DNA from: Streptomyces sp. NBC_00247
GTDB taxonomy: Bacteria; Actinomycetota; Actinomycetes; Streptomycetales; Streptomycetaceae
NCBI RefSeq assembly: GCF_036188265.1
Contig: NZ_CP108093.1
Coordinates: forward strand, 5,166,001 to 5,230,000
DNA: 64,000 nucleotides
Direction: 5' to 3'
The position numbers and the translations under genes are program-made. This document shows positions 49,842 through 58,113 of the stretch, piece after piece; within the stretch, counting starts at the first letter, position 1, and each line of letters opens with the position of its first letter. Below the pieces are notes generated by a model. It did no database searches. It was not told the DNA's origin and worked only from the letters and a program-made list of their open reading frames with translations.

Positions 49842-50678
49842 GTGCCCCGTCTGTCTGAAGTCATCGCCGAGCTCGACGCCCTCTGGCCCCCCGAGCGGGC
49901 CGAGGGGTGGGACGCGGTGGGCACGGCCTGCGGAGACCCCGACGCGGAGGCCGGCCGGGTCCTGTTCGCCGTCGACCCGGTGGGGAGCGTCGTCGACGAG
50001 GCGGTACGCCTCGGAGCCCAGCTCATCGTCACCCATCACCCGCTCTACCTGCGGGGGACGACGACCGTCGCGGCCGACACCTTCAAGGGCCGGGTCGTGC
50101 ACCGGCTCATCACGCACGGCATCGCGCTGCACGTCGCGCACACCAACGCCGACACCGCCGATCCCGGAGTCTCCGACGCCCTGGCCGGAGCGCTCGGCCT
50201 GCGCGTCACCGGCCCCCTCGTGCCCGACCCCACCGACGAGCACGGCCGCCGCGGCCTCGGCCGGATCTGCGAGCTGGACCACCCCGAGACGCTGAGTGAC
50301 TTCGCCGCCCGCGCCGCGGCCCGGCTGCCCGCCACCGCGCAGGGCATCCGGCTGGCCGGCGACCCCGACGCGACCGTGCGCACGGTCGCCGTCAGCGGCG
50401 GCTCCGGCGACAGCCTCTTCGACGCGGTGCGTGCGGCGGGCGTCGACGCCTTCCTCACCGCCGACCTGCGCCACCACCCGGCCTTGGAGGCCGTTCAGCA
50501 CTCCCCGCTCGGCCTCGTCGACGCCGCGCACTGGGCCACCGAGTGGCCCTGGTGCGAGCAGGCCGCGGCCCAGCTCGACGCGATTTCCGACCGCCACGGA
50601 TGGGACCTGAGGGTCCACGTCTCGAAGCAGGTCACCGACCCCTGGACCACCCACCACTCTTCTGGAGCCCCCAACTGA
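49842..50678 (+). CDS. Nif3-like dinuclear metal-centre hexameric protein
   Basis: 278 residues from GTG at 49842 (MPRLSEVIAELDALWPPERA). Conserved NIF3/YbgI blocks: WDAVGTACGDPDAE (~23), LIVTHHPLYLRGTTTVAADT (~61-80; HH metal ligands), LHVAHTNADTADPGVSD (~96; H, D), then GSGDSLFDAVRAAGVDAFLT (~186) and LVDAAHWATEW (third His). This family forms hexameric rings with a two-metal site and is often called GTP cyclohydrolase I type 2; the true reaction is unsettled. Usually it is coupled to the zinc-ribbon protein, as here. Confidence 0.92.
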   Translation: MPRLSEVIAELDALWPPERAEGWDAVGTACGDPDAEAGRVLFAVDPVGSVVDEAVRLGAQLIVTHHPLYLRGTTTVAADTFKGRVVHRLITHGIALHVAHTNADTADPGVSDALAGALGLRVTGPLVPDPTDEHGRRGLGRICELDHPETLSDFAARAAARLPATAQGIRLAGDPDATVRTVAVSGGSGDSLFDAVRAAGVDAFLTADLRHHPALEAVQHSPLGLVDAAHWATEWPWCEQAAAQLDAISDRHGWDLRVHVSKQVTDPWTTHHSSGAPN

Positions 50679-51418
50679 ACGCCGCGCCCGCCGACCAGAT
50701 CCGACTTCTCGACGTCCAGGCACTCGACGTTCGCCTCGCGCAGACCGCGCACAAGCGGGCCTCGCTGCCGGAGCACGCGGAGATCGAGTCCCTCAACAAC
50801 GACCTCGCTCAGCTCCGCGACCTGCTGGTCGCCTCGCAGACCGAGGAGAGCGACACCAGCCGCGAGCAGACCAAGGCGGAGCAGGACGTCGACCAGGTGC
50901 GCCAGCGTGCCGTCCGCGACCAGCAGCGTCTCGACTCCGGCGCGGTCTCCTCGTCGAAGGACCTGGAGAGCCTCCAGCGCGAGATCGCCTCGCTGGCCAA
51001 GCGCCAGGGTGACCTGGAGGACGTCGTCCTCGAAATCATGGAGCGCCGCGAGGCCGCCCAGGAGCGGGTCACCGAACTGACCGGCCGGGTCGCCGCCGTC
51101 CAGGCCAAGCTGGACGACGCCACCGGGCGCCGCGACGCCGCGCTCAAGGAGTTCGACGCCCAGACCGAGACGATCGGCAAGGACCGCGAGGTCGTCGCCG
51201 AGGTCATCCCCGCGGACCTGCTGAAGCTGTACGACAAGCTCCGCACCCAGCAGGGCGGTGTCGGCGCCGCACGGCTCTACCAGCGCCGCTGCGAGGGCTG
51301 CCGCCTGGAGCTGAACATCACCGAGGTCAACGACGTGAAGGCGGCGTCCCCCGACACCGTCCTGCGCTGCGAGAACTGCCACCGCATCCTGGTGCGCACC
51401 TCGGATTCGGGCCTGTAA
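50675..51418 (+). CDS. Coiled-coil zinc-ribbon protein (COG1579), CTG start
   Basis: 247 residues. The only suitable start is CTG at 50675, six bases after GGAG, overlapping the Nif3 stop as CTGA; no ATG/GTG occurs in frame nearby, and the encoded sequence NAAPADQIRLLDVQALDVRL is the expected N-terminus. Residues ~25-185 form a long antiparallel coiled coil rich in Glu/Gln/Arg. The C-terminal zinc ribbon has CEGCRLEL and CENCHRIL (two CxxC). Proteins of this family (for example the Helicobacter HP0958 class) bind RNA or flagellar factors; in actinobacteria role unknown. The stop overlaps the next ATG as TAATG. Confidence 0.88.
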   Translation: MNAAPADQIRLLDVQALDVRLAQTAHKRASLPEHAEIESLNNDLAQLRDLLVASQTEESDTSREQTKAEQDVDQVRQRAVRDQQRLDSGAVSSSKDLESLQREIASLAKRQGDLEDVVLEIMERREAAQERVTELTGRVAAVQAKLDDATGRRDAALKEFDAQTETIGKDREVVAEVIPADLLKLYDKLRTQQGGVGAARLYQRRCEGCRLELNITEVNDVKAASPDTVLRCENCHRILVRTSDSGL

Positions 51419-52725
51419 TGACCTCGCTCCACCAGCTCGTCGTCGAAGCCGACGGAGGTTCCCGGGGCAACCCGGGGCCCGCCGGTTACGGTGCCGTCGT
51501 CGTGGACCCGGCGACCGGCGAAACGCTCGCCGAGGCCGCCGCGTACATCGGCGTCGCGACGAACAACGTCGCCGAGTACCGGGGCCTGATCGCCGGCCTC
51601 CGGGCCGCGAAGGCGCTGTTCCCGGAGACGGCGGACGGTTCCGTCCGGGTGCACGTACGGATGGACTCGAAGCTGGTGGTCGAGCAGATGTCGGGCCGCT
51701 GGAAGATCAAGCACCCCGACATGAAGCCCCTCGCGGCGGAGGCGGCCACCGTCTTCCCGCCTTCCGCCGTCACGTACGAGTGGATGCCGCGCGAGCGGAA
51801 CAAGCACGCGGACCGGCTCGCGAACGAGGCGATGGACGCGGGCCGCCGGGGCGAGCAGTGGGAGCCCTCCGTCTCCACCGCGGCCCTGGACGCGCCGGCC
51901 CGTCCGGCCGTCGGCGAGTTCGGGGACGTACCGCCCCGCGAGGTGGGCGACGCGTCCGCCGGAGCGGCCAAGGTGCGCGCCGCCCTCGCCGCCGCCCGTA
52001 CCGGCTCCGCGGGTGTCTCCGACGCCGCTTCCCGTACCTCCGGTGCAACCGCCGATCCGGCCGTCACCCCCCGGGTGGGCTGGGCCGCCGCACCGGACAT
52101 GGGCGCCCCCGCCACCTTCCTGCTGCTCCGGCACGGAGAGACCGTACTGACGCCGGAGAAGCGATTCTCCGGCAGCGGCGGCACCGACCCCGAGCTCTCC
52201 GCGACCGGCCGGGAGCAGGCCGGACGCGCCGCCACGCACTTCGCGGCCCTCGGCACGGTCCAGGAGATCGTCAGCTCACCGCTGCGCCGGTGCCGCGAGA
52301 CCGCGGGCGCGGTGGCGGACCGCCTCGGTCTCGACGTGACGGTCGACGAGGGGCTGCGGGAGACGGACTTCGGTGCCTGGGAGGGTCTCTCCTTCGCGGA
52401 GGTGCGCGAACGGTACGGCTCCGACCTGACGACCTGGCTCACCGACCCGCAGGCGGTGCCCACGGGTGGCGGCGAGAGCTTCGTGGAGGTCGCCGACCGG
52501 GTGGCCCTCGCGCGTGACCGGCTGGCCGCCGCGTACGCCGGCCGTACCGTCCTGCTGGTCAGCCATGTGACGCCCATCAAGACCCTGATCAGGCTGGCGC
52601 TCGGCGCTCCCGCGGAGTCCATGTTCCGGATGGAGCTTGCCGCGGCGTCCCTCTGCGAGGTCGCGTACTACGGCGACGGCAACGCGTCCGTACGCCTCTT
52701 CAACGACACCTCGTACCTGCGGTAG
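51418..52725 (+). CDS. Bifunctional RNase H / acid phosphatase
   Basis: 435 residues from ATG at 51418 (TAATG overlap with the previous gene). Residues 1-135 are an RNase HI: VVEADGGSRGNPGPAGYGAV (D, catalytic), NNVAEYRGLIAGL (E), VRMDSKLVVEQM (D) and ERNKHADRLANEAM (D). A Pro/Ala linker follows to ~225. The rest (~230-435) is a histidine phosphatase: FLLLRHGETVLTPEKRFSG (catalytic His ~239), SSPLRRCRETA, GLRETDFGAWEGLSFAEVRE and LVSHVTPIKTLIR (second His). Orthologues in mycobacteria degrade RNA-DNA hybrids and have phosphatase activity. Confidence 0.95.
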   Translation: MTSLHQLVVEADGGSRGNPGPAGYGAVVVDPATGETLAEAAAYIGVATNNVAEYRGLIAGLRAAKALFPETADGSVRVHVRMDSKLVVEQMSGRWKIKHPDMKPLAAEAATVFPPSAVTYEWMPRERNKHADRLANEAMDAGRRGEQWEPSVSTAALDAPARPAVGEFGDVPPREVGDASAGAAKVRAALAAARTGSAGVSDAASRTSGATADPAVTPRVGWAAAPDMGAPATFLLLRHGETVLTPEKRFSGSGGTDPELSATGREQAGRAATHFAALGTVQEIVSSPLRRCRETAGAVADRLGLDVTVDEGLRETDFGAWEGLSFAEVRERYGSDLTTWLTDPQAVPTGGGESFVEVADRVALARDRLAAAYAGRTVLLVSHVTPIKTLIRLALGAPAESMFRMELAAASLCEVAYYGDGNASVRLFNDTSYLR

Positions 52726-52749
52726 CCACCGCCGCCCGCTCCGGTCGCC

Positions 52750-52770
52750 CCGGGCACGTTCCGTGCCCGG
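52750..52770. terminator. Terminator between convergent RNase H and aldolase genes
   Basis: CCGGGCAC (52750-52757) and GTGCCCGG (52763-52770) form a perfect 8-base stem around GTTCC, between the two stops. Confidence 0.7.
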
Positions 52771-52794
52771 TACCGGCCGCGCGGGGCCGGGGCC

Positions 52795-53457
52795 TCAGCC
52801 GCGCAGGGCCGCCGCCTCAGCCGCCAGCCGCTCCACCCGGGCCCAGTCCTTCGTGGCGATGGCCTCGCTCGGGAGCATCCAACTTCCGCCCACGCAGCCG
52901 ACGTTGGGCAGAGCCAGATAGTGCGGGGCCGAGGCGGCCGAGATGCCCCCGGTGGGGCAGAACCGCGCCTGCGGCAGCGGAGCGGCGAGCGCCTTGAGGT
53001 AGGCGGTCCCGCCGGCCGCCTCCGCCGGGAAGAACTTCATGTCGGTGACCCCGCGTTCCAGCAGGGCGACCACCTCGGACGCGGACGAGACCCCCGGCAG
53101 GAAGGGCACGCCGGACGCCCGCATCGCCGCCAGCAGGGTGTCCGTCCAGCCGGGGCTGACCAGAAACTTCGCCCCGGCGGCCACCGTTTCGGCCACGTTC
53201 GCCACGGATATCACCGTGCCCGCGCCCACCGACGCCGTCGGCACCTCGCGGGCGATGGCCGTGATCGCGTCCAGCGCCGCCGCGGTCCTGAGCGTCACCT
53301 CGATCGCCGGAAGCCCGCCCGCGACGAGCGCCCGCGCGAGCGGTACGGCGTCCGCCGCGTCCTCCAGCACGACGACGGGGACGACGGGGGCGAGGTCGAG
53401 CACGGACACGTACGGGGCGGCGGACGCGGTGGCGGCGGCGGGTGCGGGGGAGGTCAT
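52795..53457 (-). CDS. eda: 2-dehydro-3-deoxy-phosphogluconate (KDPG/KHG) aldolase
   Basis: 220 residues from ATG at 53457. Class I aldolase TIM barrel with Glu53 in GLPAIEVTLRT, the 80-GTVISVANVAE-90 phosphate-binding strand, and Schiff-base lysine Lys141 in TDMKFFPAEAAGG. FCPTGGIS near 175 completes the phosphate cup. It cleaves KDPG to pyruvate and glyceraldehyde-3-phosphate, or the equivalent KHG/KDPGal reaction, in Entner-Doudoroff-type hexonate or glyoxylate metabolism. No kinase or dehydrase gene is beside it. Upstream there is a pronounced inverted-repeat operator. Confidence 0.93.
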   Translation of the reverse strand: MTSPAPAAATASAAPYVSVLDLAPVVPVVVLEDAADAVPLARALVAGGLPAIEVTLRTAAALDAITAIAREVPTASVGAGTVISVANVAETVAAGAKFLVSPGWTDTLLAAMRASGVPFLPGVSSASEVVALLERGVTDMKFFPAEAAGGTAYLKALAAPLPQARFCPTGGISAASAPHYLALPNVGCVGGSWMLPSEAIATKDWARVERLAAEAAALRG

Positions 53458-53488
53458 GGCGTCATCCTGCCGCCGTCCCGCACTCCCT

Positions 53489-53516
53489 GCAACGACCGTT
53501 GCGCATGCTGCAACGG
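53489..53516 (-). promoter_or_regulatory. Interleaved inverted-repeat operator upstream of eda
   Basis: GCAACG-AC-CGTTGC (53489-53502) is followed by GCATGCT-GCAACGG, so the middle arm pairs with either flank: CCGTTGC (53496-53502) and GCAACGG (53510-53516). Three copies of the CAACG half-site sit 32-60 bases upstream of the aldolase start, the expected position of a repressor operator. Confidence 0.65.
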
Positions 53517-53551
53517 CGCTCCCGTCCGGTACGGTCCGGACCCGCGAAGCC

Positions 53552-54352
53552 TCAGTGGATCTCCGTCACCACCACGTCGAGCGACCACGGCCGCCCCGCA
53601 CGCGCCGGCGGCTGCGCCTCCACCACGTAACCGAGACCGCGCAGCACCTCCACGAGCCGCTCCGGGTTCTCCGGGGCGGCGCCCGCCTCCAGCAGGTCGC
53701 GGACCATGCGGCCCTTCGTCGCCTTGTTGAAGTGACTGACCACGGACCGCTTCTCGACCCCGTCGACCAGCTGCGACTGGAGCACCCGAACGCTCGCGGT
53801 GCGCCCGGCGAGCTCGCCCTTCGGCTTCCACGCCGACGCGTACGCGGACGAACGCAGGTCCAGGACGAGCCCGTCACCGGCGGCTCGCGGCAGCACCGGC
53901 TCCATCGCCGCCCGCCAGTGCGCGGCGAGCGAGCCGAGGCCCGGCAGCTTCACGCCCATCGAGCAGCGGTACGACGGAATCCGGTCACTCACACGCACCG
54001 CGCCCCACAGGCCGGAGAAGATCAGCAGCGAGGCGGAGGCCCGCCGTCGGGCCGCCGTGTCCAGGGTGGCCAGATCAAGGGCGTCGTAGAGCACACCCGT
54101 GTAGATCGACCCGGCCGGCCGGGTCGGGGCCGTGCGCAGCTCCGTGTTCTTGCCGACTTCCCCGCGCAGGCCCTCGGTGAGGCCGAGCACTCCGCGCGCC
54201 TTCTCCTCGTCGGCCAGGCACAGCTCCACCAGCTCGTCCAGCACGGCCGCACGCGCCGGGGCGAGCCCCGGCAGCGACAGGCACTCGGGCTTCAGGGGTG
54301 CCCCGCGCCCCGGGGCGGCCTTGCCCTCGGAGGGCGGCAACAGCACGAGCAC
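53552..54352 (-). CDS. yaaA: Peroxide stress protein YaaA (DUF328)
   Basis: 266 residues from GTG at 54352 (GGAGAACCGCC upstream). The family start LVLLPPSEGKAAPGRGAPLK, then GSIYTGVLYDALDLATLDTA (~80-100), LLIFSGLWGAVRVSDRIPSY (~108-127) and GDGLVLDLRSSAYASAWKPK, and near the end RVLQSQLVDGVEKRSVVSHFNKATKGRMVRDLL, containing the HF-N-K-x-x-K-G-x-x-x-R signature. E. coli YaaA limits free iron and DNA damage during H2O2 stress and has a helix-hairpin-helix DNA-binding cleft. Lone gene. Confidence 0.92.
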   Translation of the reverse strand: MLVLLPPSEGKAAPGRGAPLKPECLSLPGLAPARAAVLDELVELCLADEEKARGVLGLTEGLRGEVGKNTELRTAPTRPAGSIYTGVLYDALDLATLDTAARRRASASLLIFSGLWGAVRVSDRIPSYRCSMGVKLPGLGSLAAHWRAAMEPVLPRAAGDGLVLDLRSSAYASAWKPKGELAGRTASVRVLQSQLVDGVEKRSVVSHFNKATKGRMVRDLLEAGAAPENPERLVEVLRGLGYVVEAQPPARAGRPWSLDVVVTEIH

Positions 54353-54456
54353 GGCGGTTCTCCTTCGTACGGGGCGGAAGAACCAGGTTACGGGGCCGCG
54401 CGGAGCTGCAGGGCCGACCTCCGGCCCCGCCGGCCCGCCTTCCAGGAGGGGCTCAT

Positions 54457-54474
54457 TTCAGCCAGTCGGCTGAA
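54457..54474 (+). promoter_or_regulatory. Palindromic operator candidate upstream of the TetR gene
   Basis: TTCAGCC-AGTC-GGCTGAA is an 18-base inverted repeat 58 bases upstream of the GTG at 54532. TetR regulators typically autoregulate through such palindromes; this also lies in the leader of the divergent yaaA gene. Confidence 0.65.
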
Positions 54475-54531
54475 TCTCGTACGATCGCGATTTCGGCCGC
54501 GGACACTCCGGGGCCAGGAAGGGTTATCCGC

Positions 54532-55077
54532 GTGACCGACCCCGCCGTCCGCGCCGCCACCGGCAGCCTCGCCACCGGCCGTCCCCGGCAGATCGTCGCC
54601 GCCGCCCGCGCCCTGCTGGAGGAGGAGGGCCCGGAAGCCCTCACCATGCGGCGCCTGGCCGAACGAGTGGGGTTCCGGGCCTCGTCCCTGTACAAGTACT
54701 TCCCCGACAAGTCGTCCGTGGTGGCGGCCATGGCGGCCGAGATGTACCGCGAGACGGCCGCCGTGCTGACCGCCGCCGAGGCGTCGGCGCCCGGGTCGTT
54801 CCCCGTCCTGGCCACGGCCTACCGCGCGTACGCCCTGGCCCACCCCCACCTCTACCTGCTCGCCACCGGCTGCCGCCCGGACCTCCCGGCCCTCGCCCCC
54901 GACCGCCGGAGAGCCGCAGCCCCCCTCTACCGGGCCGTCGCCGGCGACGCGGACCGCGCCAGGGCCGCCTGGGCGTTCGCGCACGGCATGGTCGTCCTCG
55001 AACTGAACGGCCGCTTCCCGCCGGAGGCCGACCTCGCCGAGGCGTGGACCGCGGGCATCACCGCCTTCGCCCGCTGA
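54532..55077 (+). CDS. TetR-family regulator with WHG (TetR_C_33) domain
   Basis: 181 residues from GTG at 54532 (GGAAGGG upstream). HTH: GRPRQIVAAARALLEEEGPE and LTMRRLAERVGFRASSLYKYFPDKSSVV (~15-60). The ligand domain contains PVLATAYRAYALAHPHLYLLATG (~90-112) and RAAWAFAHGMVVLELNGRFPP (~140-160), the W-H-G (here AHG) pattern of TetR_C_33. Likely target is itself and the divergent yaaA. Small-molecule ligand unknown. Confidence 0.88.
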   Translation: MTDPAVRAATGSLATGRPRQIVAAARALLEEEGPEALTMRRLAERVGFRASSLYKYFPDKSSVVAAMAAEMYRETAAVLTAAEASAPGSFPVLATAYRAYALAHPHLYLLATGCRPDLPALAPDRRRAAAPLYRAVAGDADRARAAWAFAHGMVVLELNGRFPPEADLAEAWTAGITAFAR

Positions 55078-55176
55078 CTCCCCGCCCCGCTGACGCCCGG
55101 CCGCTGACTCCCGGCCCCGTTCCGGTGCGGTTCGCGTCCGGTACGGAGCCGCAGGCGGGAGCCCTCCCGCGCCGGG

Positions 55177-55182
55177 TACGAT
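55177..55182 (+). promoter_or_regulatory. -10 element of rnpB
   Basis: TACGAT ends eight bases before the first base of the RNase P RNA helix P1 at 55191, the expected -10 position. No recognisable TTGACA was seen 17 bases further upstream. Confidence 0.55.
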
Positions 55183-55190
55183 GGCGGCAC

Positions 55191-55600
55191 GGCAGACGAG
55201 CCGGGCGGACGGCCGCGTGGAGATCCCCGGATCTCCCCGAGGAACGTCCGGGCTCCACAGGGCAGGGTGGTGGCTAACGGCCACCCGAGGTGACTCGCGG
55301 GACAGTGCCACAGAAAACAGACCGCCCGGGACTCAGGTCCCGGGTAAGGGTGAAACGGTGGTGTAAGAGACCACCAGCGCCTGAGGTGACTCAGGCGGCT
55401 AGGTAAACCCCACCCGGAGCAAGGTCAAGAAGGACCGTCGCAAGACGGCCCTGCGCGAACGTTCGAGGGCGGCCCGCCCGAGTTCGCGGGTAGACCGCAG
55501 GAGGCCGGCAGCAATGCCGGTCCTAGATGGATGGCCGTCTCCCCGGCCGCCGCGAGGCGACCGGGCGACAGAACCCGGCGTACAGCCCGACTCGTCTGCC
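55191..55600 (+). ncRNA. rnpB: RNase P RNA, bacterial class A
   Basis: About 410 bases. The ends pair to form P1 (GGCAGACGAG at 55191 with CTCGTCTGCC at 55591-55600). The universal CRI core GAGGAACGTCCGGGCTCC is at about 55239, and the complementary P4 strand is ACAGAACCCGGCGTACAG near 55568. Between are the actinobacterial expansions (GGTGGTGTAAGAGACCACCAG, GAAAACAGACCGCCCGG). It is the catalytic subunit that cleaves 5' leaders from pre-tRNA with the RnpA protein. Confidence 0.97.
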
Positions 55601-55669
55601 GCCCCCTCCTCCTGATGGGGGTGTACCCCATTTGACCTGCGTGTTCGTGGGTCGGAGGGGGCTTTACTC
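55601..55669 (+). terminator. rnpB terminator with nested hairpin
   Basis: GCCCCCTCC (55601-55609) pairs with GGAGGGGGC (55653-55661) across ~43 bases, enclosing a smaller hairpin ATGGGG-GTGTA-CCCCAT (55614-55630). A short T-rich end, CTTTACTCC, follows. Confidence 0.65.
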
Positions 55670-55856
55670 CCTTGTCCCGGCCGTCCGATCTCGGACTTTT
55701 CGCCGATTGTTCATCCTGCTTTTCGGCCCTCTCGGTGGCCGCCGCGGCCTCCCTCGGCAGTGCCTCGAACGGGCATGGAGGGCAGGGAGCGGAGAAGCCC
55801 GCCCGTCCTCGGCCGGGCGGCATCCGTCAGCCTGGGCCGCTCGCCCGCGAGCGCTT

Positions 55857-56204
55857 CTACGCCACCGGGGCGGATCCGGTGCCCGAGGACGCGGCGAGGG
55901 CTTCGTCGAGATCGGCGTACAGGTGAAGAACCGTGTCGGCCCCCGTGATGCTGAAGAGCCGACGCAGCGCCACGGACGGTGCGGCGATGCGCAGGAGACC
56001 CCGCTGGTGGGTGAGAAGGATCAGCTGGAGGAACGTCGAGTCCCCGAAGGTGACGCGGGTGGCGTCGAGGACGAGGCCGCCGTGGGAGGCGAGGGCGACC
56101 TCGATGTCCCTCCTCAGGGGTTCGAGGGTGTCTTCGTCGATCTCTCCGTGAGGCGCGACCACCGGTAGGGGGCGTTCGCCGACGGGACCGCCAAGTGTTG
56201 TCAT
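55857..56204 (-). CDS. STAS-domain anti-sigma factor antagonist
   Basis: 115 residues from ATG at 56204 (MTTLGGPVGERPLPVVAPHG; weak AGGTAAC ribosome site). STAS fold: PHGEIDEDTLEPLRRDIEVA, GGLVLDATRVTFGDSTFLQL (Asp-Ser as phosphorylation site, S near 57) and LLTHQRGLLRIAAPS. Family members bind and release anti-sigma kinases in partner switching of stress sigma factors such as SigB/SigF. Neighbouring STAS and ATPase genes form a regulatory cluster. Confidence 0.85.
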   Translation of the reverse strand: MTTLGGPVGERPLPVVAPHGEIDEDTLEPLRRDIEVALASHGGLVLDATRVTFGDSTFLQLILLTHQRGLLRIAAPSVALRRLFSITGADTVLHLYADLDEALAASSGTGSAPVA

Positions 56205-56353
56205 CGGGCAAATGTTACCTGTGTCCCTTCAGGGCGCGGCATGCCATGGATTCCGACGACGACAGGTGCTCGCCCACCGCCCCCGGCCGACGAGGAAGCA
56301 TGGCCGGGACCTCTGCGTCACGGAGGGGGCCCGGTGGCCGCCCGGCGCCGGTC

Positions 56354-57307
56354 TCAGCCGCGGGTGCGAAGGGTCGCGGCGGGGGTGGTGCCGTAGAGCC
56401 GGCGATAGGCGGCTGCGAAGCGGCCGACGTGCGGGAAACCCCAACGGGCGGCTATCCGCGTCACACTGGACGTGCCGGGGTCCGCGGTCTTCAGCTCGCG
56501 GTGCGCACGGGTGAGGCGCACCTGACGCAGGTAGCCGAGTGGGCTCGTGTCGGTGTGCCGGCTGAAGGCGTACTGCACGGCCCGTGGGGTGACGAACGCG
56601 GCGGCGGCGATGTCGGACAGTCCGATGGCCCGGTGGGCGTTCTCTTCGATGAAGGTCCTGGCCCGGCGCAGGGTGTCGGTATGGGCGTCACGGCTGTCGA
56701 TGCGATGGCACTCCTCCTGGTAGGCGGTGCTGGGGAGCGCGGAGAGGGCGACAGCGGCCAGATGCTGGGTGGCGGTGGCGACGACGAGTGGGTCCGGGAC
56801 GGTGGGACCCGTCAGGACGTGGTCGCGGAGGAAAGCCACGGTGCCGCCCAACCGGCGGTTGGCGCCGCCGTCGAGTGCGCGCTGGCCGGTGAGCCGGACC
56901 GGCCCCGGAGCGGCGTGAGCTCCCGCGGCGGCCACCGTGTCGAGCACGGTCGGGTCGAACATGGTGATGGTGTAGCGCGCGGAGTGCAGGGCGCCCGTGT
57001 AGGGGCGGTCGGGAGGGGCGATGAGGAAGGTTTCGCCCGGTCCGTAGACCTCGTGGCGGCCCTCGGTGGTGTCCACCATGCTGCCGCTGTGCACGGTGAT
57101 CAAGCAGATCTGGCCCAGTGGGTTGGCGGTGTAGGACATGGTGTAACCGAAGGTGAGGCGGTCGACGGTCAGGCCCCCGGCAGCGGTCCTCTCGATGCGC
57201 GTCTGCGTGTCGTTGGGCCGGCCGCCGATGCGCATCGGCGTGTACGCACGCGACAGGAACTCCTCCGTCGCTCCCAGGTCGCTGCTGTCGAACCGCTCCG
57301 TGTCCAC
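56354..57307 (-). CDS. AraC-family transcriptional regulator
   Basis: 317 residues from GTG at 57307 (AGGGAGAGG upstream). N-terminal AraC-binding-like domain ~1-190 (LTFGYTMSYTANPLGQICLI; FLIAPPDRPYTGALHSARYT, as in AraC_binding_2/DUF domains). C-terminal HTH_18 (~215-315): RRARTFIEENAHRAIGLSDI, AAAAFVTPRAVQYAFSRHTD, SPLGYLRQVRLTRAHREL and FPHVGRFAAAYRRLYGTTPA. Divergent from the STAS gene at 57614, with 306 bases between. Possible ligand or target unknown; may govern stress or aromatic catabolic genes. Confidence 0.92.
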   Translation of the reverse strand: MDTERFDSSDLGATEEFLSRAYTPMRIGGRPNDTQTRIERTAAGGLTVDRLTFGYTMSYTANPLGQICLITVHSGSMVDTTEGRHEVYGPGETFLIAPPDRPYTGALHSARYTITMFDPTVLDTVAAAGAHAAPGPVRLTGQRALDGGANRRLGGTVAFLRDHVLTGPTVPDPLVVATATQHLAAVALSALPSTAYQEECHRIDSRDAHTDTLRRARTFIEENAHRAIGLSDIAAAAFVTPRAVQYAFSRHTDTSPLGYLRQVRLTRAHRELKTADPGTSSVTRIAARWGFPHVGRFAAAYRRLYGTTPAATLRTRG

Positions 57308-57613
57308 CTGTGCCTCTCCCTGTGCGCTCCGGCGGGGGCGTTCCCCGCGTAAGCGTACGACGCCGCCGCATGCGGTTCACGGGTGCGGCGGGGGCGAGTG
57401 GGCGAGGCTGACGGCCGCCGCTCGGGAGTGCCGGTCCGCGGGCGCCGACGCTCCGAAAGGTCGGAAAACGAAGAGCCGTGGCCTCTGCCGCGAAAGGCCG
57501 ACCGTGAAGTGCGGCTCCGTGGGTGTGCCGGACGAGGGGAAGGGCATTCGTGGGGTCGAGCGGCCCACCGCAGCAGGGGGCCCCTGTCATCCACGCACCG
57601 AGAGAGGTCTGCA
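57308..57613. other. Divergent intergenic region (AraC / STAS)
   Basis: 306 bases with promoters for both flanking genes. A direct repeat CGAAAGGYCG occurs at 57454-57463 and 57491-57500 in AT-richer surroundings. It may be a regulator half-site pair. No gene is supported. Confidence 0.5.
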
Positions 57614-57997
57614 GTGCTCACAGCCCACACCGCCCGGCATAGCAGCGGGCGGGCCGAGGTCACGGCGTACCAGGACGTAGGTGACGGCCGATGCGTGCTG
57701 TACCCGCGGGGGGCCTTCGACGCAGCCACCACCGGAGTCCTCGACCAGGCCATCGGCCGGGCGCGGATGCCTCGCATCGTGGTCGATTGCTCCGCCGTCA
57801 CCTTCGCGGACGTGGCCTTTCTGCGCGTGCTGTGCGAGCGCGACTCGCACGGCACGCGAGTCGTCGTGACCGCACCGTCCCGCGCCGTGCGCCGCCTCCT
57901 CGACGCCACGGGAACCACCACTCGCTTTCTCGCCGCGGGCGACTCCGCTCCCGCGTCGTGGAGCTGCTCCGGCGCGGACACTCTGCGCGCCGGCTGA
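57614..57997 (+). CDS. STAS-domain protein
   Basis: 127 residues from GTG at 57614 (GAGAGG upstream). STAS core: VLYPRGAFDAATTGVLDQAI (~28-47), RIVVDCSAVTFADVAFLRVL (~53-72), VVVTAPSRAVRRLLDATGTT. The phosphorylatable Ser/Thr usually at the loop D-S/T is replaced by Ala (FADVAFL), so regulation by phosphorylation is unlikely here. Tail is Ser/Cys-rich. Divergent from AraC and upstream of an opposite-strand ATPase. Confidence 0.75.
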   Translation: MLTAHTARHSSGRAEVTAYQDVGDGRCVLYPRGAFDAATTGVLDQAIGRARMPRIVVDCSAVTFADVAFLRVLCERDSHGTRVVVTAPSRAVRRLLDATGTTTRFLAAGDSAPASWSCSGADTLRAG

Positions 57998-58113
57998 CGG
58001 CTCGACGTTCCCGAAGACCCTCGCCGGGCCGGCGGCCGCAGACTCCTCCCTTCCGGCGGCGGACGGGGTCACATCCGGCAACCGGTTCGATCCGCGTGGA
58101 CGCACGGCGGAAC

